A DNA stretch of 64,000 nt from Thunnus maccoyii (taxonomy: Eukaryota; Chordata; Actinopteri; Scombriformes; Scombridae): the NCBI RefSeq assembly GCF_910596095.1, contig NC_056539.1, positions 21,691,001-21,755,000 on the forward strand, in the 5' to 3' direction. A program made the position numbers and the translations under genes. Below the pieces are notes generated by a model. The model was not told where the DNA came from and did not search any database. It saw only the letters and a list, made by a program, of their open reading frames with translations. This document shows, in pieces, positions 22,645 to 34,020 of the stretch (position 1 is the stretch's first letter; every line of letters begins with the position of its first letter).

Positions 22645-23340
22645 GCCTCTTACTTATGTCTAAGACAGTGATCAGACAGATTCAGCTGATCCAGAATGCT
22701 GCTACCAGAGCTGTAACAAGGACCAGAAAAGCTCAGCATATAACTCCAGTTCTCAAATCAATACATTGGCTACCAGCTTCTCAGAGAATCAACTTCAAAA
22801 TACTATTGCTTATCCATGAATCACTGAACGGTTTAGGTCCAAGATACATATCAGATCTCCTGACCCGGTGTGAACCCTGCAGACCTCTCAGGTTGGCTGG
22901 TTCTGGATTACTGGTTGTTCCCAGAGTCAAAAGTAAATATGGTGAAGCTGCCTTTGGCTTCTGTGCTGCTCAACTGTGAAACAATTTGCCAGAAGAGCTA
23001 GGACTTGAGACAGTGCTGACTGCTTTCAAATCCAGGCTAAAGACCTACATGTTTGCCATCACTTTTAATTAAATTTTGTAAAGCTCTGTATTTTATGTGT
23101 TCTGATCTACAATTTTATACACAGTACATGCAACTGATTACAAACCAACTTGCACTTTTTTATTATTATTATCAAATTTATTTGCTTGTTTGTTTTATTG
23201 TTTTTATTCTATGAGGTTTTGCCTTCTTGCTTTTATCAATTGGTTTTTTGTGCTTTTGTGCCTTTTGCCTGTAAAGCACTTTGGGTAGTTTTTGGGTATG
23301 AATTGTGCTATATAGGCCTAAATAAAATTGCCTTGCCTTT
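22645..23340 (+). mobile_element. L2-type LINE, 3' end fragment
   Basis: Plus-strand frame with IQLIQNAATRAVTRTRKAQH, ITPVLKSIHWLPASQRINFK and SLNGLGPRYISDLL, the conserved C-terminal part of L2/CR1-like fish retrotransposon reverse-transcriptase proteins, followed by a 3' tail ending in GTGCTATATAGGCCTAAATA and AAAATTGCCTTGCC. It is truncated at its 5' end, and lies antisense in the slc5a5 leader intron. Confidence 0.8.
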
Positions 23341-23367
23341 GGCGATTTCTTTTGTTTTTCTTTTAAT

Positions 23368-23440
23368 TGCAAAAAACAAAACAAAACAAAATAAACAAAA
23401 AAACCCAAAACAAAACAAAAAAAAACCCACCACAAACTTA
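23368..23440 (+). repeat. A/C-rich low-complexity tract
   Basis: AAAACAAAACAAAATAAACA-type simple sequence directly after the LINE 3' end, probably an expanded tail. Confidence 0.7.
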
Positions 23441-23824
23441 AAAAAGTCGGACCTTCAGTACATCTTTCCAAGTGCAAATCATTTGAAAAACGTTTTAATT
23501 AATGCCACAGTATTATTCACTTAAGTAAAGTGAGTTTTAGGTGTTACATACTAACTGGGTCATTAGGTTTAGGGATTGATAATATGTATATATTGCTTTT
23601 ACAACAAGCAAGACCGTTAAAACATTATTGTGTGGTTTAACAAAGTGTCAACTCTGGACTTTAGCCAAGTGCTTCCGTCAATAACTGCATATATTTTCAG
23701 AAAGATGAATAAAAAATGCGAAGACTCACCACTGGTTCTCCAATCATTCCAGTTGCTCCCAGTCACAGTGACGGGGGAATGAACTGACACTCTGTTATAT
23801 TCCTCAGCAGCTGCTGCGGCTCCA

Positions 23825-23880
23825 TACACCTTCTATAACATGCGCGAGAGCGGGCGTAGACGCGTGCGCCGTGCAAATTC
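23825..23880 (-). promoter_or_regulatory. CpG-rich patch, likely slc5a5 promoter
   Basis: ATGCGCGAGAGCGGGCGTAG and ACGCGTGCGCCGTGC form the densest CpG cluster for several kilobases, just upstream of the inferred non-coding first exon. Confidence 0.4.
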
Positions 23881-24087
23881 CCTCACAGGTTTCCCCCCCT
23901 ATTAAAGCGACGCAGGTGTTTATAGTGAGAGATTCAGGGAGGATGCGCAGTCGGAGGTTTATACAGTGTGTGACCAAAAGGAATGTTGAGGAGCGCAGGA
24001 AGCTGCTGGAGAGATACGTATTTTTCCCTCCTCATAATAACATGCTTGCTTTTGTGTGTGTGTTTATGAAAGACAGTGATAGAGAAG

Positions 24088-24088
<1 letters not shown>

Positions 24089-24123
<35 letters not shown>
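24089..24123. repeat. (GA)n dinucleotide microsatellite
   Basis: A run of GA units (GAGAGAGAGAGAGAG), preceded by interrupted GA-rich sequence. Confidence 0.9.
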
Positions 24124-24129
<6 letters not shown>

Positions 24130-24364
24130 AATCGGGGCGATAAATTATTCAGAAATAACGTGTCTGATTACTTTGTGTCTGTCTGCGTGTTCGACTACCA
24201 GAAGATATGACTCAGAAGTCAGACTTGAATATGAGTCTGAAGTCGTCATACTTCAAAAAAGTAGTACAAACATCTCAGTGCTTAAAGTTCTAAAACATTC
24301 TCAGTCCTTTTTCTTTTTAGGATTTTGTCAGTCACTTTAAGATGTGAAAGAGTAGAAAAAGTTT

Positions 24365-24665
24365 TCGCGGTTTCCAACGTGGGGTTCAGAGCCTCCCAAG
24401 GGGTCTCAAGATAAATCTACGGGTTCACAAGATGATTATAATAAGAGATAAGAGGGCAGGAAATGTAAAATATATACACATCTTTTTTTGCAGATTTTTT
24501 CTCTTGGGAAATCCTTTGTATCCTCACCTCTGTAGGTCAATATAAATCCTCCAAAGGAAAAACACTCTTTGGTTGCACTGCTCACAACTGATGTTTTGAG
24601 CAGCCCATAACCTGTGAGGAGGGGTCGCAAATGAGACATTGCCCATTTTAAGTGGTCACAAGTTT
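24365..24665. repeat. Interspersed repeat, CAGTGGTTCC family
   Basis: Contains GGTTTCCAACGTGGGGTTCA, AGATAAATCTACGGGTTCAC and, toward the end, GGAGGGGTCGCAAATGAGAC. It is related to the copy at 3463-3700. Confidence 0.5.
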
Positions 24666-24879
24666 TATTTATGTCGAAAATATTTATTACATTTTCTCAA
24701 AAAAAGATCTGTGTCCTCATTTATCAAACATCTGAGTCACTCCTAAAATGACTCTGGACAGTATTAAGGAATCAATACATTCAATACACCAGAAGTACAT
24801 ACTGTACAATTTGAAAAATAAAATAAACACACTAAAGTGGCCTTTTGCACTTTACAAAGCAATTACAAACCTATAGTTC

Positions 24880-25030
24880 ATTTGCTGTGGTCCGAATCAG
24901 TGGATGAGTTGGTAAACTTGGTGCTTGGTTTGGTTTCTTTACACACAGAGAAAAATCCAAGCGAACCAAAATGCATCGCTGCAAGCCATGTGAAAACATT
25001 CACTCCGCTCATTGGTCAGATGTGTCCAGG
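24880..25030. repeat. Repeat shared with 27640-27760
   Basis: Tracts CAAGCGAACCAAAATGCATC and ATTCACTCCGCTCATTGGTC recur in the same order and orientation at 27690-27750. The family is a fish MITE whose ends I cannot fix. Confidence 0.5.
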
Positions 25031-25169
25031 GCTGGAGCGAAAACATAAACACAGGAAGAAGGTCCTGAAGAAGATCCTACCAGTGGATGCATTATTGGAA
25101 CTGGATACTGGATCCAAAGATGGAGCCCGATCACTCGGTTGAAAACTATTCACCTGGTGCATGAGTCAA

Positions 25170-25320
25170 AAATGTTTTCTAGCTTCTGGGTTCATAGAAT
25201 ATTTTACATTTGGACAGAACCAATCTAGCTGATTCCCCCTGCTTCCCATCTTTATACTAAGCTAAGCTAAACGGCTGTAAGTTCATACTGTGCTGACAGG
25301 TATGAGACTGGGACACACTA
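25170..25320. repeat. Repeat fragment of the 53.1-kb family
   Basis: CCCCCTGCTTCCCATCTTTA and TACTAAGCTAAGCTAAACGG match, in reverse orientation, the repeat seen at 53094-53460 and 33740-34020. Confidence 0.45.
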
Positions 25321-25339
25321 CCTGCATGAGCAGCGTGTG

Positions 25340-27300
25340 TGTGTCGTGGAACTTCTTGCTTTTCATTTCAGCGTCCATGTTAACAGGTTAGAGCAGCCAC
25401 ATGTCTCATGAGGTACATCTTCTAGAGATTCGGCATCTCGCCTATTTTTTCCATGTGACATGTGTGGTTCAAAGCAAAAATAGACAGTGAAAATGATCTG
25501 TGTAGTCATATTTAAATAATACCAATAACATTACACCTTTCACTATAGTTTCAGTGTCCATATCTGTAGAATATGTCACAGACATGAAAAAAATATACAG
25601 TGTCTCCACTGCAGGTCAGCATGCATGTTGCATGTTGGGGCAGGGAGACTCTCTGGCAGGGAACTCCAGCAGTGAGAGTCGGTGACACACGGAGCTTCTT
25701 TTCTCGACTCCTTCTCGCTTTCTGTGATATTCGTTCAAACTGGGACCCCTGCCTGCTGTTTTACCTGCTTCCAGATAGAGATTTGGTGTTGTTATTTTCT
25801 TTATTTGTTGTCAGTTTCCCTCCTGATAGTTAGTTTGGAGGTTTGTTTGTCGGAGTGTGTTTGGCTCGTTTGGTGGAACTTGGTGTTGTCTGGGGGGGAT
25901 TTTCTTCACTTGGAGCAGTGATAGCGGGGGTTTAACTGGCGCAATAATTAATATAATTGTCTCCTGTGTGAGGAGTGTATGTGGCTGACACAGAAGTAGC
26001 CCCAACCAGACCAGACAGAAAGAGAGCCGCTTTCACCTCAGATATTATTTACTTATCACAATTAAGCACATGCTTCTCAACCATTTTCCGTCTAAACTAA
26101 ATATAAATTAACTTTATAATGAAATTTATAGTGAAATGATATAAAACATTGTATTATTGATGGCCATTGGCATTATTGATGCGAGCTGCAGCAGTTCAGC
26201 GATGTGCATGCACTGCTCAGGTAGAGGTATACTGTGTGTCCCAGGTGTAACCCTCAGCAAGGAAGCAAATAACTGTATTTCCCAGACTGTTAAACAGTCT
26301 GTTCAGTCACTGTTACACAAGGAACTGTATTATTTACTTTGCTGAATGAAACAAAAGCAAAGAATCAAGTGTGTCAGGATGCAGAAGCAACTTTCCAAGG
26401 TGAAAAGTAATTTGAGATGCATTTGGGCCTTAAGCTGATCAAGTGGAAATGAATGTGTCAACAAGTTACATACAATATGTCATAGTTATGCTTCTCCCAT
26501 CATTGTCTCCATCTGTAGTAGCAGAATGAAAGCTCCGCTATGCCCTCTTACCTTCAAATCCCCACTCCCCACAACCCAAAATGTAATTAGATTTCTACAC
26601 AGCTACCAAAACTGCATCAATGTTAAATCATATCTAAATATAATCCAGATGAGGGACACATGAAATCATTGGAATAAATCTGGCCTACTCTAGAGGTTAA
26701 AACTTAAAGAGCAGTGGTTGAGATGGGATAACAGTTACACATATGAAAAAAAACACCACTTAATATCTGTGGGACAAACAGGATCAGGAGTTACACAACA
26801 GACAGAGAGATGAAGAAGAGGTTAAAGTGAGAAACGGTTGGAAACAAGTTCAGAAACTGCCGTGTCACTTTCCACACCCATCATGACATGAAGTTAGCAG
26901 TTGTAGTAAGATGTCAAACAAAGTAAATCATAAAACTGAAATAAAATGAAATCCATAAAACAAGCTTATAAAAGTAGGCCTGTATATTTGGAACTAAAGC
27001 TGAAAGATCATACAATAAATTTTCAGGCTGTTTAGTTTGTTGGCTAATTAAATAAAAGAAAACAGACTTTAGACTGTCTTTGAAAGACTTGCTCTCTGTG
27101 GTTTTAAAGAAGAGATTTAAGAGGTTAAACTGAGTGTTTTTGTGTTTCTGAACACTGGAGAACAATTCAAAGCTCAGAGTCTTTGACTGTAAAATCTTAC
27201 CTTTGGCCTTCTTTATGGACCATGAAACAGCTACAAGAGTACTGTCATGGGATCTAAGGCTATACACAGGTCTGTTATATAATTTGGGAGAAAAGGGGAT
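25340..27300. other. Intergenic stretch, no gene recognised
   Basis: No exon or RNA gene recognised. The 25.6-25.93 kb part is GC-richer, with overlapping open frames but no family resemblance. rpl18a, which lies between JAK3 and SLC5A5 in human, was looked for and not seen. Confidence 0.4.
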
Positions 27301-27339
27301 AAAGAGGGTTTATCTGTTAAAACTTGAACAGTTCACAAT

Positions 27340-27760
27340 CTGCAGATGGATTTAATGGTTGAAATCGTGAAATCACAACTTTAAGATTCACAAATCATCA
27401 CGCTAACAACCGCTTCAGACTATAAACAAACCACACCAGAGTCTGCCTGGAAGCAGACCCACCATTTCAGGTGGTCTTGGTCCGGTTGTTAGTCTGCATC
27501 AAAGTTCAATTGACCAAACATACCACAGTTCTTTTTAACCAAACAGGTTAAGTGTGAAAGTGCCCTACATTTCTAAATCCTCCAAAAAAAAAGCTGCGTC
27601 CTCTCAATCAGTCATATTCCCTGATTTCAAACTCATCATTAGTTTGCGTTTGCGCCTTGGTTTGGTTTGTTTTTACACCAAAAAAAATCAAGTGAACCAA
27701 AATGCATCACTAAAAGCCAGGTGAGAATATTCACTCCGCTCATTGGTCTGCATAAATATA
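27340..27760. repeat. Interspersed repeat, second copy of the 24.9-kb family
   Basis: Holds AAGTGAACCAAAATGCATCA and ATTCACTCCGCTCATTGGTC, with TTGGTCCGGTTGTTAGTCTG further left. No coding potential. Confidence 0.45.
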
Positions 27761-27979
27761 AACAAGGCAATGCACTTCATTGCTAGTAGCTTCTGGAAAC
27801 TGTTGATTTCCCTTTTCTGCACCCCAGTATGCGAAGGGAACCCAGTTATGGGAGAACAGATTGAGGTCAGATCACGTTCCCACCACAAATAAACAGCTCC
27901 AGAGATGTGAAATGATGTGTGTTTATTTAAAGATAATCTTGACTTTTGACTTCCCCTGCTTTTTTTTTCAGTATAAATG

Positions 27980-28900
27980 ACAGCTTGAATTCAGTCAGTT
28001 ACATTGGGATCCAATTGTGAAACTTACAGACGCTGCTTGATTGGACTGTGGGCCCTGGCCAGCCGCATAGCAGCCTACCCGGGAGCTGCTGCGGCCATTC
28101 TTGCCCACACTGCAAGAACGCTGCTGCTTTGCCTATAATAGCATTAATAATCATAGTCTTTGTTTCGATTTGTTTGGTCGGGTCTGCTGCTGCTGCATTG
28201 AAGGCCGGCAGTACCGCGACTAGTGCTCTTTTTAGCTGAGTCGTTTTAATGGTGTGGGTGTGAGTGTGTGTGTGCGTAGTGAGCAGGGGGTTTTCTTTTT
28301 CGTGGTCATCGGTTGCTTATTCTCAGTTCTGCTTAGTTTAGTTCATTAATTTGTCTTCACTTTATAACTCACATAAGGATTTCATATCACTAATATTGTT
28401 TTCATAGTTTATTTTGTTGTTTGCTTATCCTCAGTTTTGCTTAGTTTGGTTCATTCATTTGTCCCAACTTTATGGTTTATGTAATGGTTTCATATTATTA
28501 ATCTTGTTTTTCTAGTTTATTTTGTTTACTTGTTTATCTTTTTCTAGTTAGTTTAGTTTAGTTTTGTTTGTTAGTTTATTCTCTTCTTTTTTTCTGGTTT
28601 TGTTTGTTGGTTGAGCACTTTATGCATTTTGTATCCCTTTTTATTTTTCAGGAGCTGAGTGCCCATGGTGGTGGGGTTGGTGACTGTAGGTGATGGTTCC
28701 TCCTTTTTCCTGTGTGCTGTGTTTAACTGAGCATCCCTGGGTTTGACCCTTCACCAGTGTGATTCGGGGTGACTCTCTTCTGGACACCTCTCCTACCTCC
28801 CCTGCACTGGTAAGCCTCGGCCCTGAATAATTCCCCTGCCCCTCTTTTTAATACCTGTGTGATCGGTACGTTTAATATTTGTTTGTTTTTTTTACTAAAT
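27980..28900. other. Intergenic: GC-rich patch followed by T-rich tract
   Basis: 28030-28235 is a GC-rich island (GGGAGCTGCTGCGGCCATTC). 28300-28660 is dominated by TTTAGTTTAGTTTTG-like sequence. Neither matches a gene or a repeat that I know. It could be the remains of an LTR element, but no LTR pair, primer-binding site or gag/pol frame was found. Confidence 0.3.
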
Positions 28901-29095
28901 TTGCGCTTTATACTCCATAAACATTATACTTCCCTCACTGTGAAAAACATCACTATGGAACATAATCCAAGCAGCCATTGTGTTGTCTGATAGAACGTAT
29001 TTGGCAATACAAATTAGTAGTAAATAAATGATCAACTAAGATCTAAAAAACTGCCAGAAGCTGAGTCATTTACAAATTTTAGCTAAACAATGACT

Positions 29096-29552
29096 GTTTG
29101 AATTAGGGTGACCAGACAATTATGAGCAGTTATCCCAATCCTGTCCTATTTGTCCCGAAAATTAGACTAAATCGAAGTTTTGACTAATTATAGCCTAATA
29201 AAACATTAAATATTGAGCGTTCTTTTGGTGTTGCCCAAAGTGGGGCATGTTTATGTCCATAGCCTACATGAATTATGGTTATTGTAGTTTTTTTTTAGCT
29301 ATGATGTTAATTAAACTAATCCTGATGAAATAATGGATAATGATTTACACATTATTACAAACAGCACAGTCATTGTGTTTCTTTTTGCTATTGACTTCAT
29401 GAACAAAAACAATATATTTTAGTGTTGAGTTCTGACTTTCACATGTTTTACTGTTCATTAACACTGAATGTAATGTATTGGTGGCCATGCCCCATCCCCC
29501 ACTCATCTGTCCCGAATTTCACCCATTCTCATCTGGTCACCCTAGTTTGAAT
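29096..29552. mobile_element. hAT MITE with perfect 8-bp target-site duplication
   Basis: The element occupies 29104-29544 (441 bp). It starts TAGGGTGACCAGAC and ends ATCTGGTCACCCTA, inverted repeats with one mismatch, and is flanked on both sides by GTTTGAAT (29096-29103 and 29545-29552). An exact 8-bp duplication is the hallmark of hAT transposition. The interior contains TGTCCTATTTGTCCCGAAAA and no open frame of note. Confidence 0.85.
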
Positions 29553-29559
29553 CATACTG

Positions 29560-32170
29560 AGCTTGTCTTACTCTACAAAAAGGTCTGAGTAGGTCACACA
29601 GACATTTCTTTCTTTTTTTCTTTTTTTGTATCTATTGTAACCAGAATGAATTCAAGCTAACCGCAGTTGCTTCTCTTGAAGTGTGAAAAAAACAAGGGCA
29701 GCTAGTCACTTAAATATGTTTCAAAAATATCAGGAACAGTTTCAAAGAAAAATTAAGAAAAGAAATAAAGAGTAAAACTAAAATGTAGTGCAAAATGGAT
29801 GAGAAAAGAGTATCAATATGACAGGAAGATGTAAATCCAACCATTGAAATGCAGTTTAGAGCAGGTGGTTTTCTTACAGCTATAACAGGAAACTGATAAG
29901 AACCTCACTGCTGAACAGTGAAACCACAGTTGTCAGCTGGTTCTCGTTTCCTGTAATGTCAGATGAGTCAATTTCTGCACAGAAATTAATTTGTTTTCAC
30001 TAGAATAAGACTTCCATGTAATATGAACCATGTATGACCACATTCAGATTTTTCTTTTATGCGGATGATCATATTATAAAAAACACTATCTTACCACTGA
30101 TGTAACATTACATCACTGGTGACAGTTTTACTGACTGTTGATGATTCAAAGACTGGGGTTTTAGGGAGATTGAGCTCTAGGATTTTTTGAGGGATTGCTG
30201 TTTAAATGGATTTGTAGTATCACAATTTAGATCATGCAGCTGATTAATTGTGATTAATAAATTCATTTGTTGCTTGTGCTATTTGTGACTCATCTGTGTT
30301 CAGTTCATCTTACAGCTTCTGCCTCTCCTACTTTCACTTGTTTTTTCTTCTGCCTCTTACAAAGGGTTGGGATACATGGCTTTCTCCCAGTTCCCCATTT
30401 AGAAGCCAATAAAGACTTTGTTTTAAACACCCCCCCTACATACATAGGCGTACCTATGAGCATGATTTGTGACAACACAACTAGTTTGGAGCCAATCATG
30501 GTCCAGTATGCAACTTACTGAAACCTGAGGGAAACCTGGAGTGTTGAATGGACAAACAAAATACTGGACGTCTTTCTAGTAGTGCAGATAAAATTAAAAG
30601 GTTTTACCCAGGGTGGAAGGTCTTGGGGTCATTAAAGTAAAGGTTTATCCACATCAGAGAATTAACATGCCATGCAAATGTTAAGGTGATCTGCAAATTA
30701 CATCATGAAATACAATATCTGTGTGTATGTTTATTATTTTGACCTGTGGGTGGAACTGGAGAATAACACAGAACCCAACATGAAAAGGGTTCATCCTCTA
30801 GGGAGTACAAATGTGCTCAGGAAATTTCATGGTAATTTACCTAGTTTGATTCTCTTGTGCACAAGTGGAAGATTTGGATCAATTAAATTAACAAAAATAT
30901 TAAGATTCTACCTCTGAAAATCAGAATAGTTGATGGAAATCTGTTTTTTTAGTATTTGACAGACTGTCAAAGACCAGAGTCAGGGGAAAATATTGACCCA
31001 AGGAGGAGATCAGGAATTACAAAAATCATGCAGAGTCAAGCTTCATATCAGTTTGAAGGAATGAATAAGACAATCTGTGGCAGTTTGTCAACAGGTGTGT
31101 AGCATCTTTTATGTCACATTTCAAGTTCATTGTTTAATAGGTTTTGTAATTAACATCTTCATTTAATAACTTCCCTTATGGTACAGGTGTATATGTATAG
31201 CACAATATATATCCTGACAGTTAGAAGTTACTTCTTCTGAAAAATTAAGTACTTTGTAAAATGAAAATTCAAGTCATCAATGTCTTTGTAACTGAGTCAA
31301 TTCAGTCCGTGGGATGACATGAGATGAAAAGGAACTGTTGATAGTGTCGCATTTGCTTGTCTAAAACAGGAAATCCTATCAAACACTTCCTGCCAACATA
31401 CACAGAGTAAAGACAGAAGTTGAGAAAAAAGCCCCGGTTTACCAGAACAAATAATCGAGATGAGGACTTCTGCTGTACAAATGTAAAGGTAACGGCTTAA
31501 CAATGTTTTTGGTAACACATTATATTGATTTTTAGCCCTAGTATAGAGCTGTTTTTTACATATTAAGTGTTAAGAAATGTCAAAGTTTCATTTTATAATG
31601 ACAAGGCCCACAATACGCTGTGGAGTGCTTGCTTTGTGTTTTAGCTGTGTTTATAACTATGTTTCAGTTTCTGTTCATCTGCTGGTGGCTGTGACAAAGA
31701 CTTGATGTTTTCAAATTGTGTTCATCAACTATTTCATAAAGACTTGTAAGACTTGTAACAGATTATACAAATAATTCTTATTTCAATTTTGTCTATGTTA
31801 ATAATGATTTCAGTAAAAGTAATTAGATCTATATTGTTGTCTAAGTAAACTATTTGAAAACTTATTATGGAAATGTGAAACAATATTATGTATTATTACC
31901 ATGTATCATACGTACTGTGTTCTTAATTCAGCCACAGCAGAACATGGTGAGCAGTTTCATGTGATAAAATGGGAATCCCCACAAATCTACATTTGACATT
32001 TCAAAACATCATTCAGAGTCATGGTGGAAGTTCTCCTCACATGTGATAACTACCCACACTTTAATATGGTACACTATAGGTATAACAGTGACAGTGTGAG
32101 TTTCAGCCATCTAAATGGGATTTTCTAGGGTTGATCATAAAGTTTTGGTAGGGAACATGAATCTGAATCA
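29560..32170. other. Intergenic stretch upstream of jak3, nothing certain
   Basis: AT-rich, without recognisable exons. At 31365-31395 two ETS-type cores (ACAGGAAATC and CACTTCCTGC) precede a possible donor (TGTAAAG then GTAACG at 31488/31489). This could be a non-coding jak3 first exon, but the support is weak. Confidence 0.3.
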
Positions 32171-32275
32171 CTTTCCCTTAAAGGACCAGTGTGTGAGATT
32201 TAGGGGGATCTAATGGCAGAAATACTAGCAGAAATGAAATTTGATATTCATAAGTATGTTTTCATTAGTGTTTAA

Positions 32276-32835
32276 TCTCTCTATGTGAAGCAAGGAATCT
32301 CTGTCTGTCTGTATGTTTGTCCTTGGCATATCTCGAGAACCATTCATCCAACCTACGTCATACCTGGTAGGTGGATTGCTGGGTAATCAAGGAAGTGCAA
32401 TGTTAATGTGTGAGGTTGTTTGGATGAGTGGTTCTCAAGAAGTATATAAAAAATACCTCATAAACAACATTGCTTCTGCTTCTTCTTCTGCACATGGATT
32501 CAATGAGGGGAAATACGGACAGCTCCACTCTGCCATTGCAACCCACACTGTGGTCAGAGATGGGATTAGGGATGGGATAGTCTCCAGATATTCTGCATGT
32601 GAGGTGTTTAGGGAACATGGGTAAATTATAGGGTCTACTGATAGCCTGCTTGTGAGGCGTTTAGGGAACATCAGTAAATTGTAGCATCTACCTATAGTCG
32701 GCATTTGAGGCATTTAGGGAGCATCAGTAAATTTCAGCATCTACCAATAGTCTGCGTGAGAGGCGTTTAGGGGACGGGCACTGTGCTCTCTAGGTATTGA
32801 GAAATGTACCTGTTCCGAACAGGGCACCGCACTAG
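32276..32835 (+). mobile_element. Non-autonomous Helitron inserted in the MITE
   Basis: Begins TCTCTATGTGAAGCAAGG and ends ...GCACCGCACTAG. Eight bases before the terminal CTAG is a hairpin with stem CCTGTT/AACAGG (32809-32823). The flanks are A on the left and T on the right, and removing the insert restores TTTAA|TCACCTGAAAATAAG, the uninterrupted host repeat. The 5' TC, 3' CTRR, subterminal hairpin and A|T target together define a Helitron. Inside is a roughly 53-bp tandem repeat. There is no Rep/helicase frame. Confidence 0.85.
32585..32775. repeat. Minisatellite, ~53-bp unit, 3-4 copies
   Basis: Diverged tandem units of the form GTGAGGTGTTTAGGGAACAT...GGTAAATTATAG...TCTACTGATAG, repeated three times plus a partial fourth, within the Helitron. 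Confidence 0.75.
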
Positions 32836-33118
32836 TCACCTGAAAATAAGAATTGCTGTGTTTCCTTAGAATGAGCAATTTATATCTACAGAAGGAGTGG
32901 GTCCTCTTCCATGGAGCCCGCCATGTTGCACTACCATGTTTCTACAGTAGCCCAGAACAGACAAACCAAACACTGGCTCTAGAGAGGGCCTTTCACGTTT
33001 TTCAAGAGTTTTGCAGCCCCCGTAGGTTTTCCTACACTCTTGGAAGGGGAGGGGTATTCAGTTGGTTGCAATCTGCAACCTCATTGCTAGGTGCCACTAA
33101 ATCCTACACACTGATCCT

Positions 33119-33671
33119 TTAAAGGGGACTTATCATGAATATGCATACAATTTTTGTGATTTTTTTGATTCTGAACACTTTGTTTGCAGTTTTACCTCTG
33201 CTTCCTTTTCATGATGACATCAGATTGTTTGTGCATGCCCACAAACATATGGCATGCTAGTACGCCATATGTTGTTTGCATGTCCACTCACATAGTTTGG
33301 ATTGGATTCAGGCTTGACCACATGCAGATGTATTTGAGAAGTTTTCATTTCGAGTAAAGAACAAGAAAAAGAAGTGAAATTCTACAACTATTGTTTGTTT
33401 ACGTAGCCTCCCGAGCCACTGGATGTCTGCCGAGATGCAGCCTCTGGGAGCTAACCAATCAGAACAGAATGGGCTTATTGGGAGGGGGCCTTTAAAGAGA
33501 CAGGAGCTAAGACCACCTGTTTCAGACAGAGGCTTAACTGAGGAGCTGCATAAAGAGACAGTATAAGATATATAAGGAGCTTTTTTGAACTGTAAATCAT
33601 GCAAAGATATTTCAGTAAAGCCCAAGAATATAAATATAGACCTGAAAATGTGCATGATACGTCCCCTTTAA
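33119..33671. mobile_element. TTAA-flanked MITE abutting the previous one
   Basis: TTAA at 33119-33122, shared with the right edge of the previous element, and TTAA at 33668-33671. The termini AGGGGACTTATCATGAA and GCATGATACGTCCCCT are inverted repeats. An inverted-orientation sibling lies in jak3 at 46256-46875. The 115-residue minus-strand open frame inside is not a gene. Confidence 0.8.
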
Positions 33672-33739
33672 CTCAGTAAGTGCAGCTGAGTTGAACACAG
33701 TACAACAAAAACCACATCAGTATCATCAAACCTTCCACG

Positions 33740-34020
33740 GCTTATTTGATTTCTTGCCAAAAGTTTGATGAGAAGATTGATTAGTTAGATCAGTTAACAA
33801 CTAGGAAGCTGCAGCCAGTAAGCTTGGGAAATAGGTGGAAACAGCTCCAAAGTTAAAAAAAAAATCCACCTGCCAGCACTTCTAATGCTCTCTTTTAACA
33901 CGTCATACTTCACTTGTTTAATGCACACCAAAACCAGGATATAAAAATGACTAAAAATGACGACCTCCTGGAGTGTCTGCTAGTTGCCTGGCAAACTCAC
34001 AGCAGTTGCGACACCCAAGA
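33740..34020. repeat. Repeat fragment of the 53.1-kb family
   Basis: GAAACAGCTCCAAAGTTAAA, TCCACCTGCCAGCACTTCTA and AACACGTCATACTTCACTTG follow the same order as in the 53-kb copy. Confidence 0.5.

Larger units (their letters stand above)
21850..23840 (-). other. slc5a5: Probable 5' UTR and leader intron of slc5a5
   Basis: Upstream of the ATG, a strong 3' splice site (TTCACTCTCACAG) opens the exon at 21889, giving 40 nt of leader. A donor (CCAGTG then GTGAGTC) at 23730/23729 could end a non-coding first exon covering about 23730-23830, next to a CpG-rich patch at 23830-23880. The leader intron would be about 1.84 kb and contains a plus-strand LINE fragment. Inferred from splice sites only. 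Confidence 0.45.
32178..33122. mobile_element. TTAA-flanked MITE, split by a Helitron
   Basis: Ends are AGGACCAGTGTGTGAGATTT (after TTAA at 32178-32181) and AAATCCTACACACTGATCCT (before TTAA at 33119-33122), clear inverted repeats. The right half holds CATGTTTCTACAGTAGCCCA and GAGAGGGCCTTTCACGTTTT, which I recognise as an abundant teleost repeat. Without the 560-bp insertion the element is about 385 bp. No transposase. Confidence 0.8.

Noticed and set aside
28048-28239. 63-codon frame with a hydrophobic segment
   Set aside because: It begins with GTG rather than ATG, has no homology that I recognise and no supporting signals; treated as chance coding in a GC-rich patch.
32313-32624. 103-codon frame within the Helitron
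   Set aside because: No Rep or helicase motif; it partly translates the tandem repeat.
33308-33655. 115-codon minus-strand frame
   Set aside because: It lies wholly inside a TTAA MITE, and the sibling copy in jak3 does not keep the frame.
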